Assembly (NCBI GenBank): GCA_963170055.1
Contig: CAUJGJ010000444.1
Location: forward strand, 1,835,501-1,899,500
DNA length: 64,000 bases
Direction: 5' to 3'
DNA from: Halisarca cf. caerulea
Taxonomy: Eukaryota > Porifera > Demospongiae > Chondrillida > Halisarcidae
Shown: in pieces, positions 28,520-42,559 of the stretch
How the letters are laid out: each line of letters begins with the position of its first letter
Position numbering within the stretch: the first letter of the stretch is position 1
Translations under genes and position numbers: made by a program
The notes under the pieces: model-generated
The model's database searches: none
Told to the model about the DNA's origin: nothing
Seen by the model: the letters and a program-made list of their open reading frames with translations, nothing else

Positions 28520-30000
28520 TAATTTTATAGTTATGTTTCTAACTTTATCTTTGCAATAAATATTATTTAAAGTTTGTAACGTTTTAAACTTAATTTTCTT
28601 AGAAAGTTAAAATTAGTATTTGATTTGTCATATCTTAGGAACATTACCAATTTTTCACTTAGCCTAATTTTATAGTTGTGTTTCTAACTTTATCTTTGCG
28701 ATAAATATTATTTAAAGTTTGTAACGTTTTATACTTAACTTTCTTAGAAAGTTAAAATTAGTATTTGATTTGTCATATCTTAGAAACTTTGCATATTTTT
28801 CACTTTGTCTAATTTTTAAAGTTATGTTTCTAACTTTATCTTTGCGATAAATATTATTTAAACTTTGTAACGTTTTAAACTTAACTTACTTAGAAAGTTA
28901 AAATTAGTAGTTCAATTGTCATATCATAGGAACTTTGCCAATTTTTCACTTTGCCAAATTTTAAAGTTATGTTTCTAACTTTATCTTTGCGATAAATATT
29001 ATTTAAAGTTTGTAACGTTTTAAACTTAACTTTCTTAGAAAGTTGAAATTAGTAGTTCATTTTTCATATCTTAGGAACATTACCAATGTTTCACTTTGCC
29101 TAATTTTATAGTTATGTTTCTAACTTTATCTTTGCGATAAATATTATTTAAAGTTTGTAACGTTTTAAACTTAACTTTCTTAGAAAGTTAAAATTAGTAT
29201 TCCATTTGTCATATCTTAGGAACATTACCAATTTTTCACTTTGCCTAATTTTATAGTTATGTTTCTAACTTTATCTTTGCGATAAATATTATTTAAAGTT
29301 TGTAACGTTTTAAACTTAACTTTCTTAGAAAGTTAAAATTAGTATTTGATTTGTCATATCTTAGGAACATTACCAATTTTTCACTTAGCCTAATTTTATA
29401 GTTGTGTTTCTAACTTTATCTTTGCGATAAATATTATTTAAAGTTTGTAACGTTTTATACTTAACTTTCTTAGAAAGTTAAAATTAGTATTTGATTTGTC
29501 ATATCTTAGAAACTTTGCATATTTTTCACTTTGTCTAATTTTTAAAGTTATGTTTCTAACTTTATCTTTGCGATAAATATTATTTAAACTTTGTAACGTT
29601 TTAAACTTAACTTACTTAGAAAGTTAAAATTAGTAGTTCAATTGTCATATCATAGGAACTTTGCCAATTTTTCACTTTGCCAAATTTTAAAGTTATGTTT
29701 CTAACTTTATCTTTGCGATAAATATTATTTAAAGTTTGTAACGTTTTAAACTTAACTTTCTTAGAAAGTTGAAATTAGTAGTTCATTTTTCATATCTTAG
29801 GAACATTACCAATGTTTCACTTTGCCTAATTTTATAGTTATGTTTCTAACTTTATCTTTGCGATAAATATTATTTAAAGTTTGTAACGTTTTAAACTTAA
29901 CTTTCTTAGAAAGTTAAAATTAGTATTCCTTTTGTCATATCTTAGGAACATTACCAATTTTTCACTTTGCCTAATTTTATAGTTATGTTTCTAACTTTAT
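28520..30000. repeat. Higher-order repeat, 5 monomers (726 bp), two copies
   Basis: CACTTAGCC at 28656 and 29382 begins the same run in both copies: CACTTAGCC; TTTGCATATT with CTTTGTCTAATTTTT; CTTACTTAG with AATTGTCATATCATAGG; GTTGAAA with TTTTTCATATC; and a TATTCC unit. The TATTCC units already differ (ATTCCATTTG near 29,199 and ATTCCTTTTG near 29,926). Confidence 0.8.
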
Positions 30001-33000
30001 CTTTGCGATAAATATTGTTTAAAGTTTGTAACGTTTTAAACTTAACTTTCTTTGAAAGTTAAAATTAGTATTTGATTTGTCATATCTTAGGAACATTTCC
30101 AATTTTTCACTTTGCCTAATTTTATAGTTGTGTTTCTAACTTTATCTTTGCGATAAATATTATTTAAACTTTGTAACATTTTAAACTTAACTTTCTTAGA
30201 AAGTTAAAATTAGTACTTGATTTGTCATATCTTAGGAACTTTGCCAATTTTTCACTTTGCCTAATTTTAAAGTTATGTTTCTAACTTTATCTTTGCGATA
30301 AATAATATTTAAACTTTGTAACGTTTTAAACTTAACTTTCTTAGAAAGTTAAAATTAGTATTTGATTTGTCATATCTTAGGAACTTTGCCAATTTTTCAC
30401 TTTGCCTAATTTTAAAGTTATGTTTCCAACTTTATCTTTGCGATAAATATTATTTAAAGTTTGTAACGTTTTAAACTTAACTTTCTTAGAAAGTTAAAAT
30501 TAGTATTTGATTTGTCATATCTTAGAAACTTTGCCAATTTTTCACTTTGCCTAATTATTAAAGTTATGTTTCTAACTTTATCTTTGCGATAAATATTATT
30601 TAAACTTTGTAACGTTTTAAACTTAACTTACTGAGAAAGTTAAAATTAGTAGTTCAATTGTCATATCATAGGAACTTTGCCAATTTTTCACTTTGCCTAA
30701 TTTTAAAGTTATGTTTTTAACTTTATCTTTGCGATAAATATTATTTAAAGTTTGTAACGTTTTAAACTTAACTTTCTTAGAAAGTTAAAATTAGTATTTG
30801 ATTTGTCATATCTTAGGAACTTTGCCAATTTTTCACTTTGCCTAATTTTAAAGTTATGTTTCTAACTTTATCTTTGCGATAAATATTATTTAAAGTTTGT
30901 AACGTTTTAAACTTAACTTTCTTAGAAAGTTGAAATTAGTAGTTCATTTGTCATATCTTAGGAACATTACCAATGTTTCACTTTGCCTAATTTTATAGTT
31001 ATGTTTCTAACTTTATCTTTGCGATAAATATTATTTAAAGTTTGTAACGTTTTAAACTTAACTTTCTTAGAAAGTTAAAATTAGTATTTCATTTGTCATA
31101 TCTTAAGAACTTTGCCAATTTTTCACTTTGCCTAATTTTAAAGTTATGTTTCCAACTTTATCTTTGCGATAAATATTATTTAAAGTTTGTAACGTTTTAA
31201 ACTTAACTTTCTTAGAAAGTTAAAATTAGTAGTTCATTTGTCATATCTTAGGAACTTTGCCAATTTTTCACTTTGCCTAATTTTAAAGTTATGTTTCCAA
31301 CTTTATCTTTGCGATAAATATTATTTAAAGTTTGTAACGTTTTAAACTTAACTTTCTTAGAAAGTTAAAATTAGTAGTTCATTTGTCATATCTTAGGAAC
31401 TTTGCCAATTTTTCACTTTGCCTAATTTTAAAGTTATGTTTCTAACTTTATCTTTGCGATAAGTATTATTTAAAGTTTGTAACATTTTAAACTTAACTTT
31501 CTTAGAAAGTTAAAATTAGTATTTGATTTGTCATATCTTAGGAACTTTGCCAATTTTTCACTTTGCCTAATTTTAAAGTTATGTTTCTAACTTTATCTTT
31601 GCGATAAATATTATTTAAAGTTTGTAACGTTTTCAACTTAACTTTCTTAGAAAGTTAAAATTAGTATTTGATTTGTCATATCTTAGAAACTTTGCCAATT
31701 TTTCACTTTGCCTAATTTTAAAGTTATGTTTCTAACTTTATCTTTGCGATAAATATTATTTAAAGTTTGTAACGTTTTAAACTTAACTTTCTTAGAAAGT
31801 TAAAATTAGTATTTGATTTGTCATATCTTAAGAACTTTGCCAATTTTTCACTTTGCCTAATTTTAAAGTTATGTTTCTAACTTTATCTTTGCGATAAATA
31901 TTATTTAAACTTTGTAACGTTTTAAACTAAACTTTCTTAGAAAGTTAAAATTAGTATTTGATTTCTCATATCTTAGGAACTTTGCCAATTTTTCACTTTG
32001 CCTAATTTTAAAGTTATGTTTCTAACTTTATCTTTGCGATAAATATTATTTAAACTTTGTAACGTTTTATACTTAACTTTCTTAGAAAGTTAAAATTAGT
32101 ATTTGATTTGTCATATCTTAGAAACTTTGCCAATTTTTCACTTTGCCTAATTTTAAAGTTATGTTTCTAACTTTATCTTTGCGATAAATATTATTTAAAG
32201 TTAGTAACATTTTAAACTTAACTTTCTTAGAAAGTTAAAATTAGTATTTGATTTGTCATATCTTAGGAACTTTGCCAATTTTTCACTTTGCCTAATTTTA
32301 AAGTTATGTTTCTAACTTTATCTTTGCGATAAATATTATTTAAAGTTTGTAACGTTTTAAACTTAACTTTCTTAGAAAGTTAAAATTAGTATTTGATTTG
32401 TCATATCTTAGGAACTTTGCCAATTTTTCACTTTGCCTAACTTTAAAGTTATGTTTCTAACTTTATCTTTGCGATAAATATTATTTAAACTTTGTAACGT
32501 TTTAAACTTAACTTTCTTAGAAAGTTAAAATTAGTATTTGATTTGTCATATCTTAGAAACTTTGCCAATTTTTCACTTTGCCTAATTTTAAAGTTATGTT
32601 TCTAACTTTATCTTTGCGATCAATATTATTTAAACTTTGTAACGTTTTAAACTTAACTTTCTTAGAAAGTTAAAATTAGTATTTGATTTGTCATATCTTA
32701 GGAACTTTGCCAATTTTTCACTTTGCCTAATTTTAAAGTTATGTTTCTAACTTTATCTTTGCGATAAATATTATTTAAAGTTTGTAACATTTTAAACTTA
32801 ACTTTCTTAGAAAGTTAAAATTAGTATTTGATTTGTCATATCTTAGGAACTTTGCCAATTTTTCACTTTGCCTAATTTTAAAGTTATGTTTCTAACTTTA
32901 TCTTTGCGATAAATATTATTTAAAGTTTGTAACGTTTTAAACTTAACTTTCTTAGAAAGTTAAAATTAGTATTTGATTTGTCATATCTTAGAAACTTTGC

Positions 33001-34520
33001 CAATTTTTCACTTTGCCTAATTTTAAAGTTATGTTTCTAACTTTATATTTGCGATAAATATTATTTAAACTTTGTAACGTTTTAAACTTAACTTTCTTAG
33101 AAAGTTAAAATTAGTAGTTCATTTGTCATATCATAGGAACTTTGCCAATTTTTCACTTTGCCTAATTTTAAAGTTATGTTTCTAACTTTATCTTTGCGAT
33201 AAATATTATTTAAACTTTGTAACGTTTTAAACTTAACTTTCTTAGAAAGTTAAAATTAGTATTTCATTTGTCATATCTTAGGAACTTTGCCAATTTTTCA
33301 CTTTGCCTAATTTTAAAGTTATGTTTCTAACTTTATCTTTGCGATAAATATTATTTAAACTTTGTAACGTTTTAAACTTAACTTACTTAGAAAGTTAAAA
33401 TTACTAGTTCATTTGTCATATCATAGGAACTTTGCCAATTTTTCACTTTGCCTAATTTTAAAGTTATGTTTCTAACTTTATCTTTGCGATAAATATTATT
33501 TAAACTTTGTAACGTTTTAAACTTAACTTTCTTAGAAAGTTAAAATTAGTAGTTCATTTGTCATATCTTAGAAACTTTGCCAATTTTTCACTTTGCCTAA
33601 TTTTATAGTTATGTTTCTAACTTTATCTTTGCGAAAAATGTTATTTAAAGTTTGTAACGTTTTAAACTTAACTTTCTTAGAAAGTTAAAATTAGTATTTG
33701 ATTTGTCATATCTTAGGAACTTTGCCAATTTTTCACTTTGCCTAATATTAAAGTTATGTTTCTAACTTTATCTTTGCGATAAATATTATTTAAAGTTTGT
33801 AACATTTTAAACTTAACTTTCTTAGAAAGTTAAAATTAGTATTTGATTTGTCATATCTTAGGAACTTTGCCAATTTTTCACTTTGCCTAATTTTAAAGTT
33901 ATGTTTCTAACTTTATCTTTGCGATAAATATTATTTAAACTTTGTAACATTTTAAACTTAACTTTCTTAGAAAGTTAAAATTAGTATTTGATTTGTCATA
34001 TCTTAGGAACTTTGCCAATTTTTCACTTTGCCTAATTTTGAAGTTATGTTTCTAACTTTATCTTTGCGATAAATATTATTTAAACTTTGTAACGTTTTAA
34101 ACTTAACTTTCTTAGAAAGTTGGAATTAGTAGTTCATTTGTCATATCTTAGGAACATTACCAATGTTTCACTTTGCCTAATTTTATAGTTATGTTACTAA
34201 CTTTATCTTTGCGATAAATATTATTTAAACTTTGTAACGTTTTAAACTTAACTTTCTTAGAAAGTTAAAATTAGTATTTGATTTGTCATATCTTAGGAAC
34301 TTTGCCAATTTTTCACTTTGCCTAATTTTAAAGTTATGTTTCTAACTTTATCTTTGCGATAAATAATATTTAAAGTTTGTAACGTTTTAAACTTAACTTT
34401 CTTAGAAAGTTAAAATTAGTATTTCATTTGTCATATCTTAGAAACTTTGCCAATTTTTCACTTTGCCTAATTTTAAAGTTATGTTTCTAACTTTATCTTT
34501 GCGATAAATATTATTTAAAC
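29330..34520. repeat. Large intra-array duplication, copy A (about 5.2 kb)
   Basis: A long ordered series of rare variants here recurs at 35,860-40,900. Markers are CACTTAGCC 29382/35910, AATTATTAAAG 30553/37081 and AAGTATTATT 31461/37989, all 6,528 bp apart, then GATCAATATT 32621/39004, GCGAAAAATG 33631/40014 and AAATAATATT 34361/40744, all 6,383 bp apart. The drop of 145 shows one monomer (the one near 31,630 with GTTTTCAACTT) present here and missing in copy B. Confidence 0.85.
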
Positions 34521-34689
34521 TTTGTAACGTTTTAAACTTAACTTTCTTAGAAAGTTGAAATTAGTAGTTCATTTGTCATATCTTAGGAACATTACCAATG
34601 TTTCACTTTGCCTAATTTTATAGTTATGTTACTAACTTTATCTTTGCGATAAATATTATTTAAAGTTTGTAACGTTTTAAACTTAACTT

Positions 34690-36990
34690 TCTTAGAAAGT
34701 TAAAATTAGTATTTGATTTGTCATATCTTAGGAACATTACCAATTTTTCACTTAGCCTAATTTTATAGTTGTGTTTCTAACTTTATCTTTGCGATAAATA
34801 TTATTTAAAGTTTGTAACGTTTTATACTTAACTTTCTTAGAAAGTTAAAATTAGTATTTGATTTGTCATATCTTAGAAACTTTGCATATTTTTCACTTTG
34901 TCTAATTTTTAAAGTTATGTTTCTAACTTTATCTTTGCGATAAATATTATTTAAACTTTGTAACGTTTTAAACTTAACTTACTTAGAAAGTTAAAATTAG
35001 TAGTTCAATTGTCATATCATAGGAACTTTGCCAATTTTTCACTTTGCCAAATTTTAAAGTTATGTTTCTAACTTTATCTTTGCGATAAATATTATTTAAA
35101 GTTTGTAACGTTTTAAACTTAACTTTCTTAGAAAGTTGAAATTAGTAGTTCATTTTTCATATCTTAGGAACATTACCAATGTTTCACTTTGCCTAATTTT
35201 ATAGTTATGTTTCTAACTTTATCTTTGCGATAAATATTATTTAAAGTTTGTAACGTTTTAAACTTAACTTTCTTAGAAAGTTAAAATTAGTATTCCTTTT
35301 GTCATATCTTAGGAGCATTACCAATTTTTCACTTTGCCTAATTTTATAGTTATGTTTCTAACTTTATCTTTGCGATAAATATTGTTTAAAGTTTGTAACG
35401 TTTTAAACTTAACTTTCTTAGAAAGTTAAAATTAGTATTTGATTTGTCATATCTTAGGAACATTTCCAATTTTTCACTTTGCCTAATTTTATAGTTGTGT
35501 TTCTAACTTTATCTTTGCGATAAATATTATTTAAACTTTGTAACATTTTAAACTTAACTTTCTTAGAAAGTTAAAATTAGTACTTGATTTGTCATATCTT
35601 AGGAACTTTGCCAATTTTTCACTTTGCCTAATTTTAAAGTTATGTTTCTAACTTTATCTTTGCGATAAATATTATTTAAACTTTGTAACGTTTTAAACTT
35701 AACTTTCTTAGAAAGTTGAAATTAGTAGTTCATTTGTCATATCTTAGGAACATTACCAATGTTTCACTTTGCCTAATTTTATAGTTATGTTACTAACTTT
35801 ATCTTTGCGATAAATATTATTTAAAGTTTGTAACGTTTTAAACTTAACTTTCTTAGAAAGTTAAAATTAGTATTTGATTTGTCATATCTTAGGAACATTA
35901 CCAATTTTTCACTTAGCCTAATTTTATAGTTGTGTTTCTAACTTTATCTTTGCGATAAATATTATTTAAAGTTTGTAACGTTTTATACTTAACTTTCTTA
36001 GAAAGTTAAAATTAGTATTTGATTTGTCATATCTTAGAAACTTTGCATATTTTTCACTTTGTCTAATTTTTAAAGTTATGTTTCTAACTTTATCTTTGCG
36101 ATAAATATTATTTAAACTTTGTAACGTTTTAAACTTAACTTACTTAGAAAGTTAAAATTAGTAGTTCAATTGTCATATCATAGGAACTTTGCCAATTTTT
36201 CACTTTGCCAAATTTTAAAGTTATGTTTCTAACTTTATCTTTGCGATAAATATTATTTAAAGTTTGTAACGTTTTAAACTTAACTTTCTTAGAAAGTTGA
36301 AATTAGTAGTTCATTTTTCATATCTTAGGAACATTACCAATGTTTCACTTTGCCTAATTTTATAGTTATGTTTCTAACTTTATCTTTGCGATAAATATTA
36401 TTTAAAGTTTGTAACGTTTTAAACTTAACTTTCTTAGAAAGTTAAAATTAGTATTCCTTTTGTCATATCTTAGGAGCATTACCAATTTTTCACTTTGCCT
36501 AATTTTATAGTTATGTTTCTAACTTTATCTTTGCGATAAATATTGTTTAAAGTTTGTAACGTTTTAAACTTAACTTTCTTAGAAAGTTAAAATTAGTATT
36601 TGATTTGTCATATCTTAGGAACATTTCCAATTTTTCACTTTGCCTAATTTTATAGTTGTGTTTCTAACTTTATCTTTGCGATAAATATTATTTAAACTTT
36701 GTAACATTTTAAACTTAACTTTCTTAGAAAGTTAAAATTAGTACTTGATTTGTCATATCTTAGGAACTTTGCCAATTTTTCACTTTGCCTAATTTTAAAG
36801 TTATGTTTCTAACTTTATCTTTGCGATAAATAATATTTAAACTTTGTAACGTTTTAAACTTAACTTTCTTAGAAAGTTAAAATTAGTATTTGATTTGTCA
36901 TATCTTAGGAACTTTGCCAATTTTTCACTTTGCCTAATTTTAAAGTTATGTTTCCAACTTTATCTTTGCGATAAATATTATTTAAAGTTT
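34690..36990. repeat. Higher-order repeat, 8 monomers (1,161 bp), two copies
   Basis: CACTTAGCC at 34749 and 35910 begins the same eight-monomer run in both copies, including the TTTGCATATT, CTTACTTAG, TTTTTCATATC, ATTCCTTTTG with GGAGCATT, AATATTGTTT, ACATTTCC and GTACTTG units. It grew from the cassette seen as a 5-mer at 28.5-30 kb. Confidence 0.8.
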
Positions 36991-39900
36991 GTAACGTTTT
37001 AAACTTAACTTTCTTAGAAAGTTAAAATTAGTATTTGATTTGTCATATCTTAGAAACTTTGCCAATTTTTCACTTTGCCTAATTATTAAAGTTATGTTTC
37101 TAACTTTATCTTTGCGATAAATATTATTTAAACTTTGTAACGTTTTAAACTTAACTTACTGAGAAAGTTAAAATTAGTAGTTCAATTGTCATATCATAGG
37201 AACTTTGCCAATTTTTCACTTTGCCTAATTTTAAAGTTATGTTTTTAACTTTATCTTTGCGATAAATATTATTTAAAGTTTGTAACGTTTTAAACTTAAC
37301 TTTCTTAGAAAGTTAAAATTAGTATTTGATTTGTCATATCTTAGGAACTTTGCCAATTTTTCACTTTGCCTAATTTTAAAGTTATGTTTCTAACTTTATC
37401 TTTGCGATAAATATTATTTAAAGTTTGTAACGTTTTAAACTTAACTTTCTTAGAAAGTTGAAATTAGTAGTTCATTTGTCATATCTTAGGAACATTACCA
37501 ATGTTTCACTTTGCCTAATTTTATAGTTATGTTTCTAACTTTATCTTTGCGATAAATATTATTTAAAGTTTGTAACGTTTTAAACTTAACTTTCTTAGAA
37601 AGTTAAAATTAGTATTTCATTTGTCATATCTTAAGAACTTTGCCAATTTTTCACTTTGCCTAATTTTAAAGTTATGTTTCCAACTTTATCTTTGCGATAA
37701 ATATTATTTAAAGTTTGTAACGTTTTAAACTTAACTTTCTTAGAAAGTTAAAATTAGTAGTTCATTTGTCATATCTTAGGAACTTTGCCAATTTTTCACT
37801 TTGCCTAATTTTAAAGTTATGTTTCCAACTTTATCTTTGCGATAAATATTATTTAAAGTTTGTAACGTTTTAAACTTAACTTTCTTAGAAAGTTAAAATT
37901 AGTAGTTCATTTGTCATATCTTAGGAACTTTGCCAATTTTTCACTTTGCCTAATTTTAAAGTTATGTTTCTAACTTTATCTTTGCGATAAGTATTATTTA
38001 AAGTTTGTAACATTTTAAACTTAACTTTCTTAGAAAGTTAAAATTAGTATTTGATTTGTCATATCTTAGGAACTTTGCCAATTTTTCACTTTGCCTAATT
38101 TTAAAGTTATGTTTCTAACTTTATCTTTGCGATAAATATTATTTAAAGTTTGTAACGTTTTAAACTTAACTTTCTTAGAAAGTTAAAATTAGTATTTGAT
38201 TTGTCATATCTTAAGAACTTTGCCAATTTTTCACTTTGCCTAATTTTAAAGTTATGTTTCTAACTTTATCTTTGCGATAAATATTATTTAAACTTTGTAA
38301 CGTTTTAAACTTAACTTTCTTAGAAAGTTAAAATTAGTATTTGATTTCTCATATCTTAGGAACTTTGCCAATTTTTCACTTTGCCTAATTTTAAAGTTAT
38401 GTTTCTAACTTTATCTTTGCGATAAATATTATTTAAACTTTGTAACGTTTTATACTTAACTTTCTTAGAAAGTTAAAATTAGTATTTGATTTGTCATATC
38501 TTAGAAACTTTGCCAATTTTTCACTTTGCCTAATTTTAAAGTTATGTTTCTAACTTTATCTTTGCGATAAATATTATTTAAAGTTAGTAACATTTTAAAC
38601 TTAACTTTCTTAGAAAGTTAAAATTAGTATTTGATTTGTCATATCTTAGGAACTTTGCCAATTTTTCACTTTGCCTAATTTTAAAGTTATGTTTCTAACT
38701 TTATCTTTGCGATAAATATTATTTAAAGTTTTTAACGTTTTAAACTTAACTTTCTTAGAAAGTTAAAATTAGTATTTGATTTGTCATATCTTAGGAACTT
38801 TGCCAATTTTTCACTTTGCCTAACTTTAAAGTTATGTTTCTAACTTTATCTTTGCGATAAATATTATTTAAACTTTGTAACGTTTTAAACTTAACTTTCT
38901 TAGAAAGTTAAAATTAGTATTTGATTTGTCATATCTTAGAAACTTTGCCAATTTTTCACTTTGCCTAATTTTAAAGTTATGTTTCTAACTTTATCTTTGC
39001 GATCAATATTATTTAAACTTTGTAACGTTTTAAACTTAACTTTCTTAGAAAGTTAAAATTAGTATTTGATTTGTCATATCTTAGGAACTTTGCCAATTTT
39101 TCACTTTGCCTAATTTTAAAGTTATGTTTCTAACTTTATCTTTGCGATAAATATTATTTAAAGTTTGTAACATTTTAAACTTAACTTTCTTAGAAAGTTA
39201 AAATTAGTATTTGATTTGTCATATCTTAGGAACTTTGCCAATTTTTCACTTTGCCTAATTTTAAAGTTATGTTTCTAACTTTATCTTTGCGATAAATATT
39301 ATTTAAAGTTTGTAACGTTTTAAACTTAACTTTCTTAGAAAGTTAAAATTAGTATTTGATTTGTCATATCTTAGAAACTTTGCCAATTTTTCACTTTGCC
39401 TAATTTTAAAGTTATGTTTCTAACTTTATCTTTGCGATAAATATTATTTAAACTTTGTAACGTTTTAAACTTAACTTTCTTAGAAAGTTAAAATTAGTAG
39501 TTCATTTGTCATATCATAGGAACTTTGCCAATTTTTCACTTTGCCTAATTTTAAAGTTATGTTTCTAACTTTATCTTTGCGATAAATATTATTTAAACTT
39601 TGTAACGTTTTAAACTTAACTTTCTTAGAAAGTTAAAATTAGTATTTCATTTGTCATATCTTAGGAACTTTGCCAATTTTTCACTTTGCCTAATTTTAAA
39701 GTTATGTTTCTAACTTTATCTTTGCGATAAATATTATTTAAACTTTGTAACGTTTTAAACTTAACTTACTTAGAAAGTTAAAATTACTAGTTCATTTGTC
39801 ATATCATAGGAACTTTGCCAATTTTTCACTTTGCCTAATTTTAAAGTTATGTTTCTAACTTTATCTTTGCGATAAATATTATTTAAACTTTGTAACGTTT

Positions 39901-40900
39901 TAAACTTAACTTTCTTAGAAAGTTAAAATTAGTAGTTCATTTGTCATATCTTAGAAACTTTGCCAATTTTTCACTTTGCCTAATTTTATAGTTATGTTTC
40001 TAACTTTATCTTTGCGAAAAATGTTATTTAAAGTTTGTAACGTTTTAAACTTAACTTTCTTAGAAAGTTAAAATTAGTATTTGATTTGTCATATCTTAGG
40101 AACTTTGCCAATTTTTCACTTTGCCTAATATTAAAGTTATGTTTCTAACTTTATCTTTGCGATAAATATTATTTAAAGTTTGTAACATTTTAAACTTAAC
40201 TTTCTTAGAAAGTTAAAATTAGTATTTGATTTGTCATATCTTAGGAACTTTGCCAATTTTTCACTTTGCCTAATTTTAAAGTTATGTTTCTAACTTTATC
40301 TTTGCGATAAATATTATTTAAACTTTGTAACATTTTAAACTTAACTTTCTTAGAAAGTTAAAATTAGTATTTGATTTGTCATATCTTAGGAACTTTGCCA
40401 ATTTTTCACTTTGCCTAATTTTGAAGTTATGTTTCTAACTTTATCTTTGCGATAAATATTATTTAAACTTTGTAACGTTTTAAACTTAACTTTCTTAGAA
40501 AGTTGAAATTAGTAGTTCATTTGTCATATCTTAGGAACATTACCAATGTTTCACTTTGCCTAATTTTATAGTTATGTTACTAACTTTATCTTTGCGATAA
40601 ATATTATTTAAAGTTTGTAACGTTTTAAACTTAACTTTCTTAGAAAGTTAAAATTAGTATTTGATTTGTCATATCTTAGGAACTTTGCCAATTTTTCACT
40701 TTGCCTAATTTTAAAGTTATGTTTCTAACTTTATCTTTGCGATAAATAATATTTAAAGTTTGTAACGTTTTAAACTTAACTTTCTTAGAAAGTTAAAATT
40801 AGTATTTCATTTGTCATATCTTAGAAACTTTGCCAATTTTTCACTTTGCCTAATTTTAAAGTTATGTTTCTAACTTTATCTTTGCGATAAATATTATTTA
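35860..40900. repeat. Large intra-array duplication, copy B (about 5.0 kb)
   Basis: This is the second copy of the block at 29,330-34,520. It matches in marker order, with one monomer fewer and scattered single-base differences, for example GGAGCATTACC near 36,475 where copy A has GGAACATTACC, and GTTGAAATT near 40,504 where copy A has GTTGGAATT near 34,120. At the right limit copy A continues with a GTTGAAA/CATTACC unit while copy B continues with a CTTTGCC unit. Confidence 0.85.
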
Positions 40901-42559
40901 AAGTTTGTAACGTTTTAAACTTAACTTTCTTAGAAAGTTAAAATTAGTATTTGATTTGTCATATCTTAGGAACTTTGCCAATTTTTCACTTTGCCTAATT
41001 TTAAAGTTATGTTTCTAACTTTATCTTTGCGATAAATATTATTTAAACTTTGTAACGTTTTAAACTTAACTTTCTTAGAAAGTTAAAATTAGTATTTGAT
41101 TTGTCATATCTTAGAAACTTTGCCAATTTTTCACTTTGCCTAATTTTCAAAGTTATGTTTCTAACTTTATCTTTGCGATAAATATTATTTAAACTTTGTA
41201 ACGTTTTAAACTTAACTTTCTTAGAAAGTTAAAATTAGTATTTGATTTGTCATATCTTAGAAACTTTGCCAATTTTTCACTTTGCCTAATTTTAAAGTTA
41301 TGTTTCTAACTTTATCTTTGCGATAAATATTATTTAAACTTTGTAACGTTTTAAACTTAACTTACTTAGAAAGTTAAAATTAGTAGTTCATTTGTCATAT
41401 CATAGGAACTTTGCCAATTTTTCACTTTGCCTAATTTTAAAGTTATGTTTCTAACTTTATCTTTGCGATAAATATTATTTAAAGTTTGTAACATTTTAAA
41501 CTTAACTTTCTTAGAAAGTTAAAATTAGTATTTGATTTGTCACATCTTAGGAACTTTGCCAATTTTTCACTTTGCCAAATTTTAAAGTTATGTTTCTAAC
41601 TTTATCTTTACGATAAATATTATTTAAACTTTGTAACGTTTTAAACTTAACTTTCTTAGAAAGTTAAAATTAGTATTTGATTTGTCATATCTTAGGAACT
41701 TTGCCAATTTTTCACTTTGCCTAATTTTAAAGTTATGTTTCTAACTTTATCTTTGCGATAAATATTATTTAAACTTTGTAACATTTTAAACTTAACTTTC
41801 TTAGAAAGTTAAAATTAGTATTTGATTTGTCATATCTTAGGAACTTTGCCAATTTTTCACTTTGCCTAATTTTGAAGTTATGTTTCTAACTTTATCTTTG
41901 CGATAAATATTATTTAAACTTTGTAACGTTTTAAACTTAACTTTCTTAGAAAGTTGAAATTAGTAGTTCATTTGTCATATCTTAGGAACATTACCAATGT
42001 TTCACTTTGCCTAATTTTATAGTTATGTTACTAACTTTATCTTTGCGATAAATATTATTTAAAGTTTGTAACGTTTTAAACTTAACTTTCTTAGAAAGTT
42101 AAAATTAGTATTTGATTTGTCATATCTTAGGAACTTTGCCAATTTTTCACTTTGCCTAATTTTAAAGTTATGTTTCTAACTTTATCTTTGCGATAAATAA
42201 TATTTAAAGTTTGTAACGTTTTAAACTTAACTTTCTTAGAAAGTTAAAATTAGTATTTCATTTGTCATATCTTAGAAACTTTGCCAATTTTTCACTTTCC
42301 CTAATTTTAAAGTTATGTTTCTAACTTTATCTTTGCGATAAATATTATTTAAACTTTGTAACGTTTTAAACTTAACTTTCTTAGAAAGTTGAAATTAGTA
42401 GTTCATTTGTCATATCTTAGGAACATTACCAATGTTTCACTTTGCCTAATTTTATAGTTATGTTACTAACTTTATCTTTGCGATAAATATTATTTAAAGT
42501 TTGTAACGTTTTAAACTTAACTTTCTTAGAAAGTTAAAATTAGTATTTGATTTGTCATA

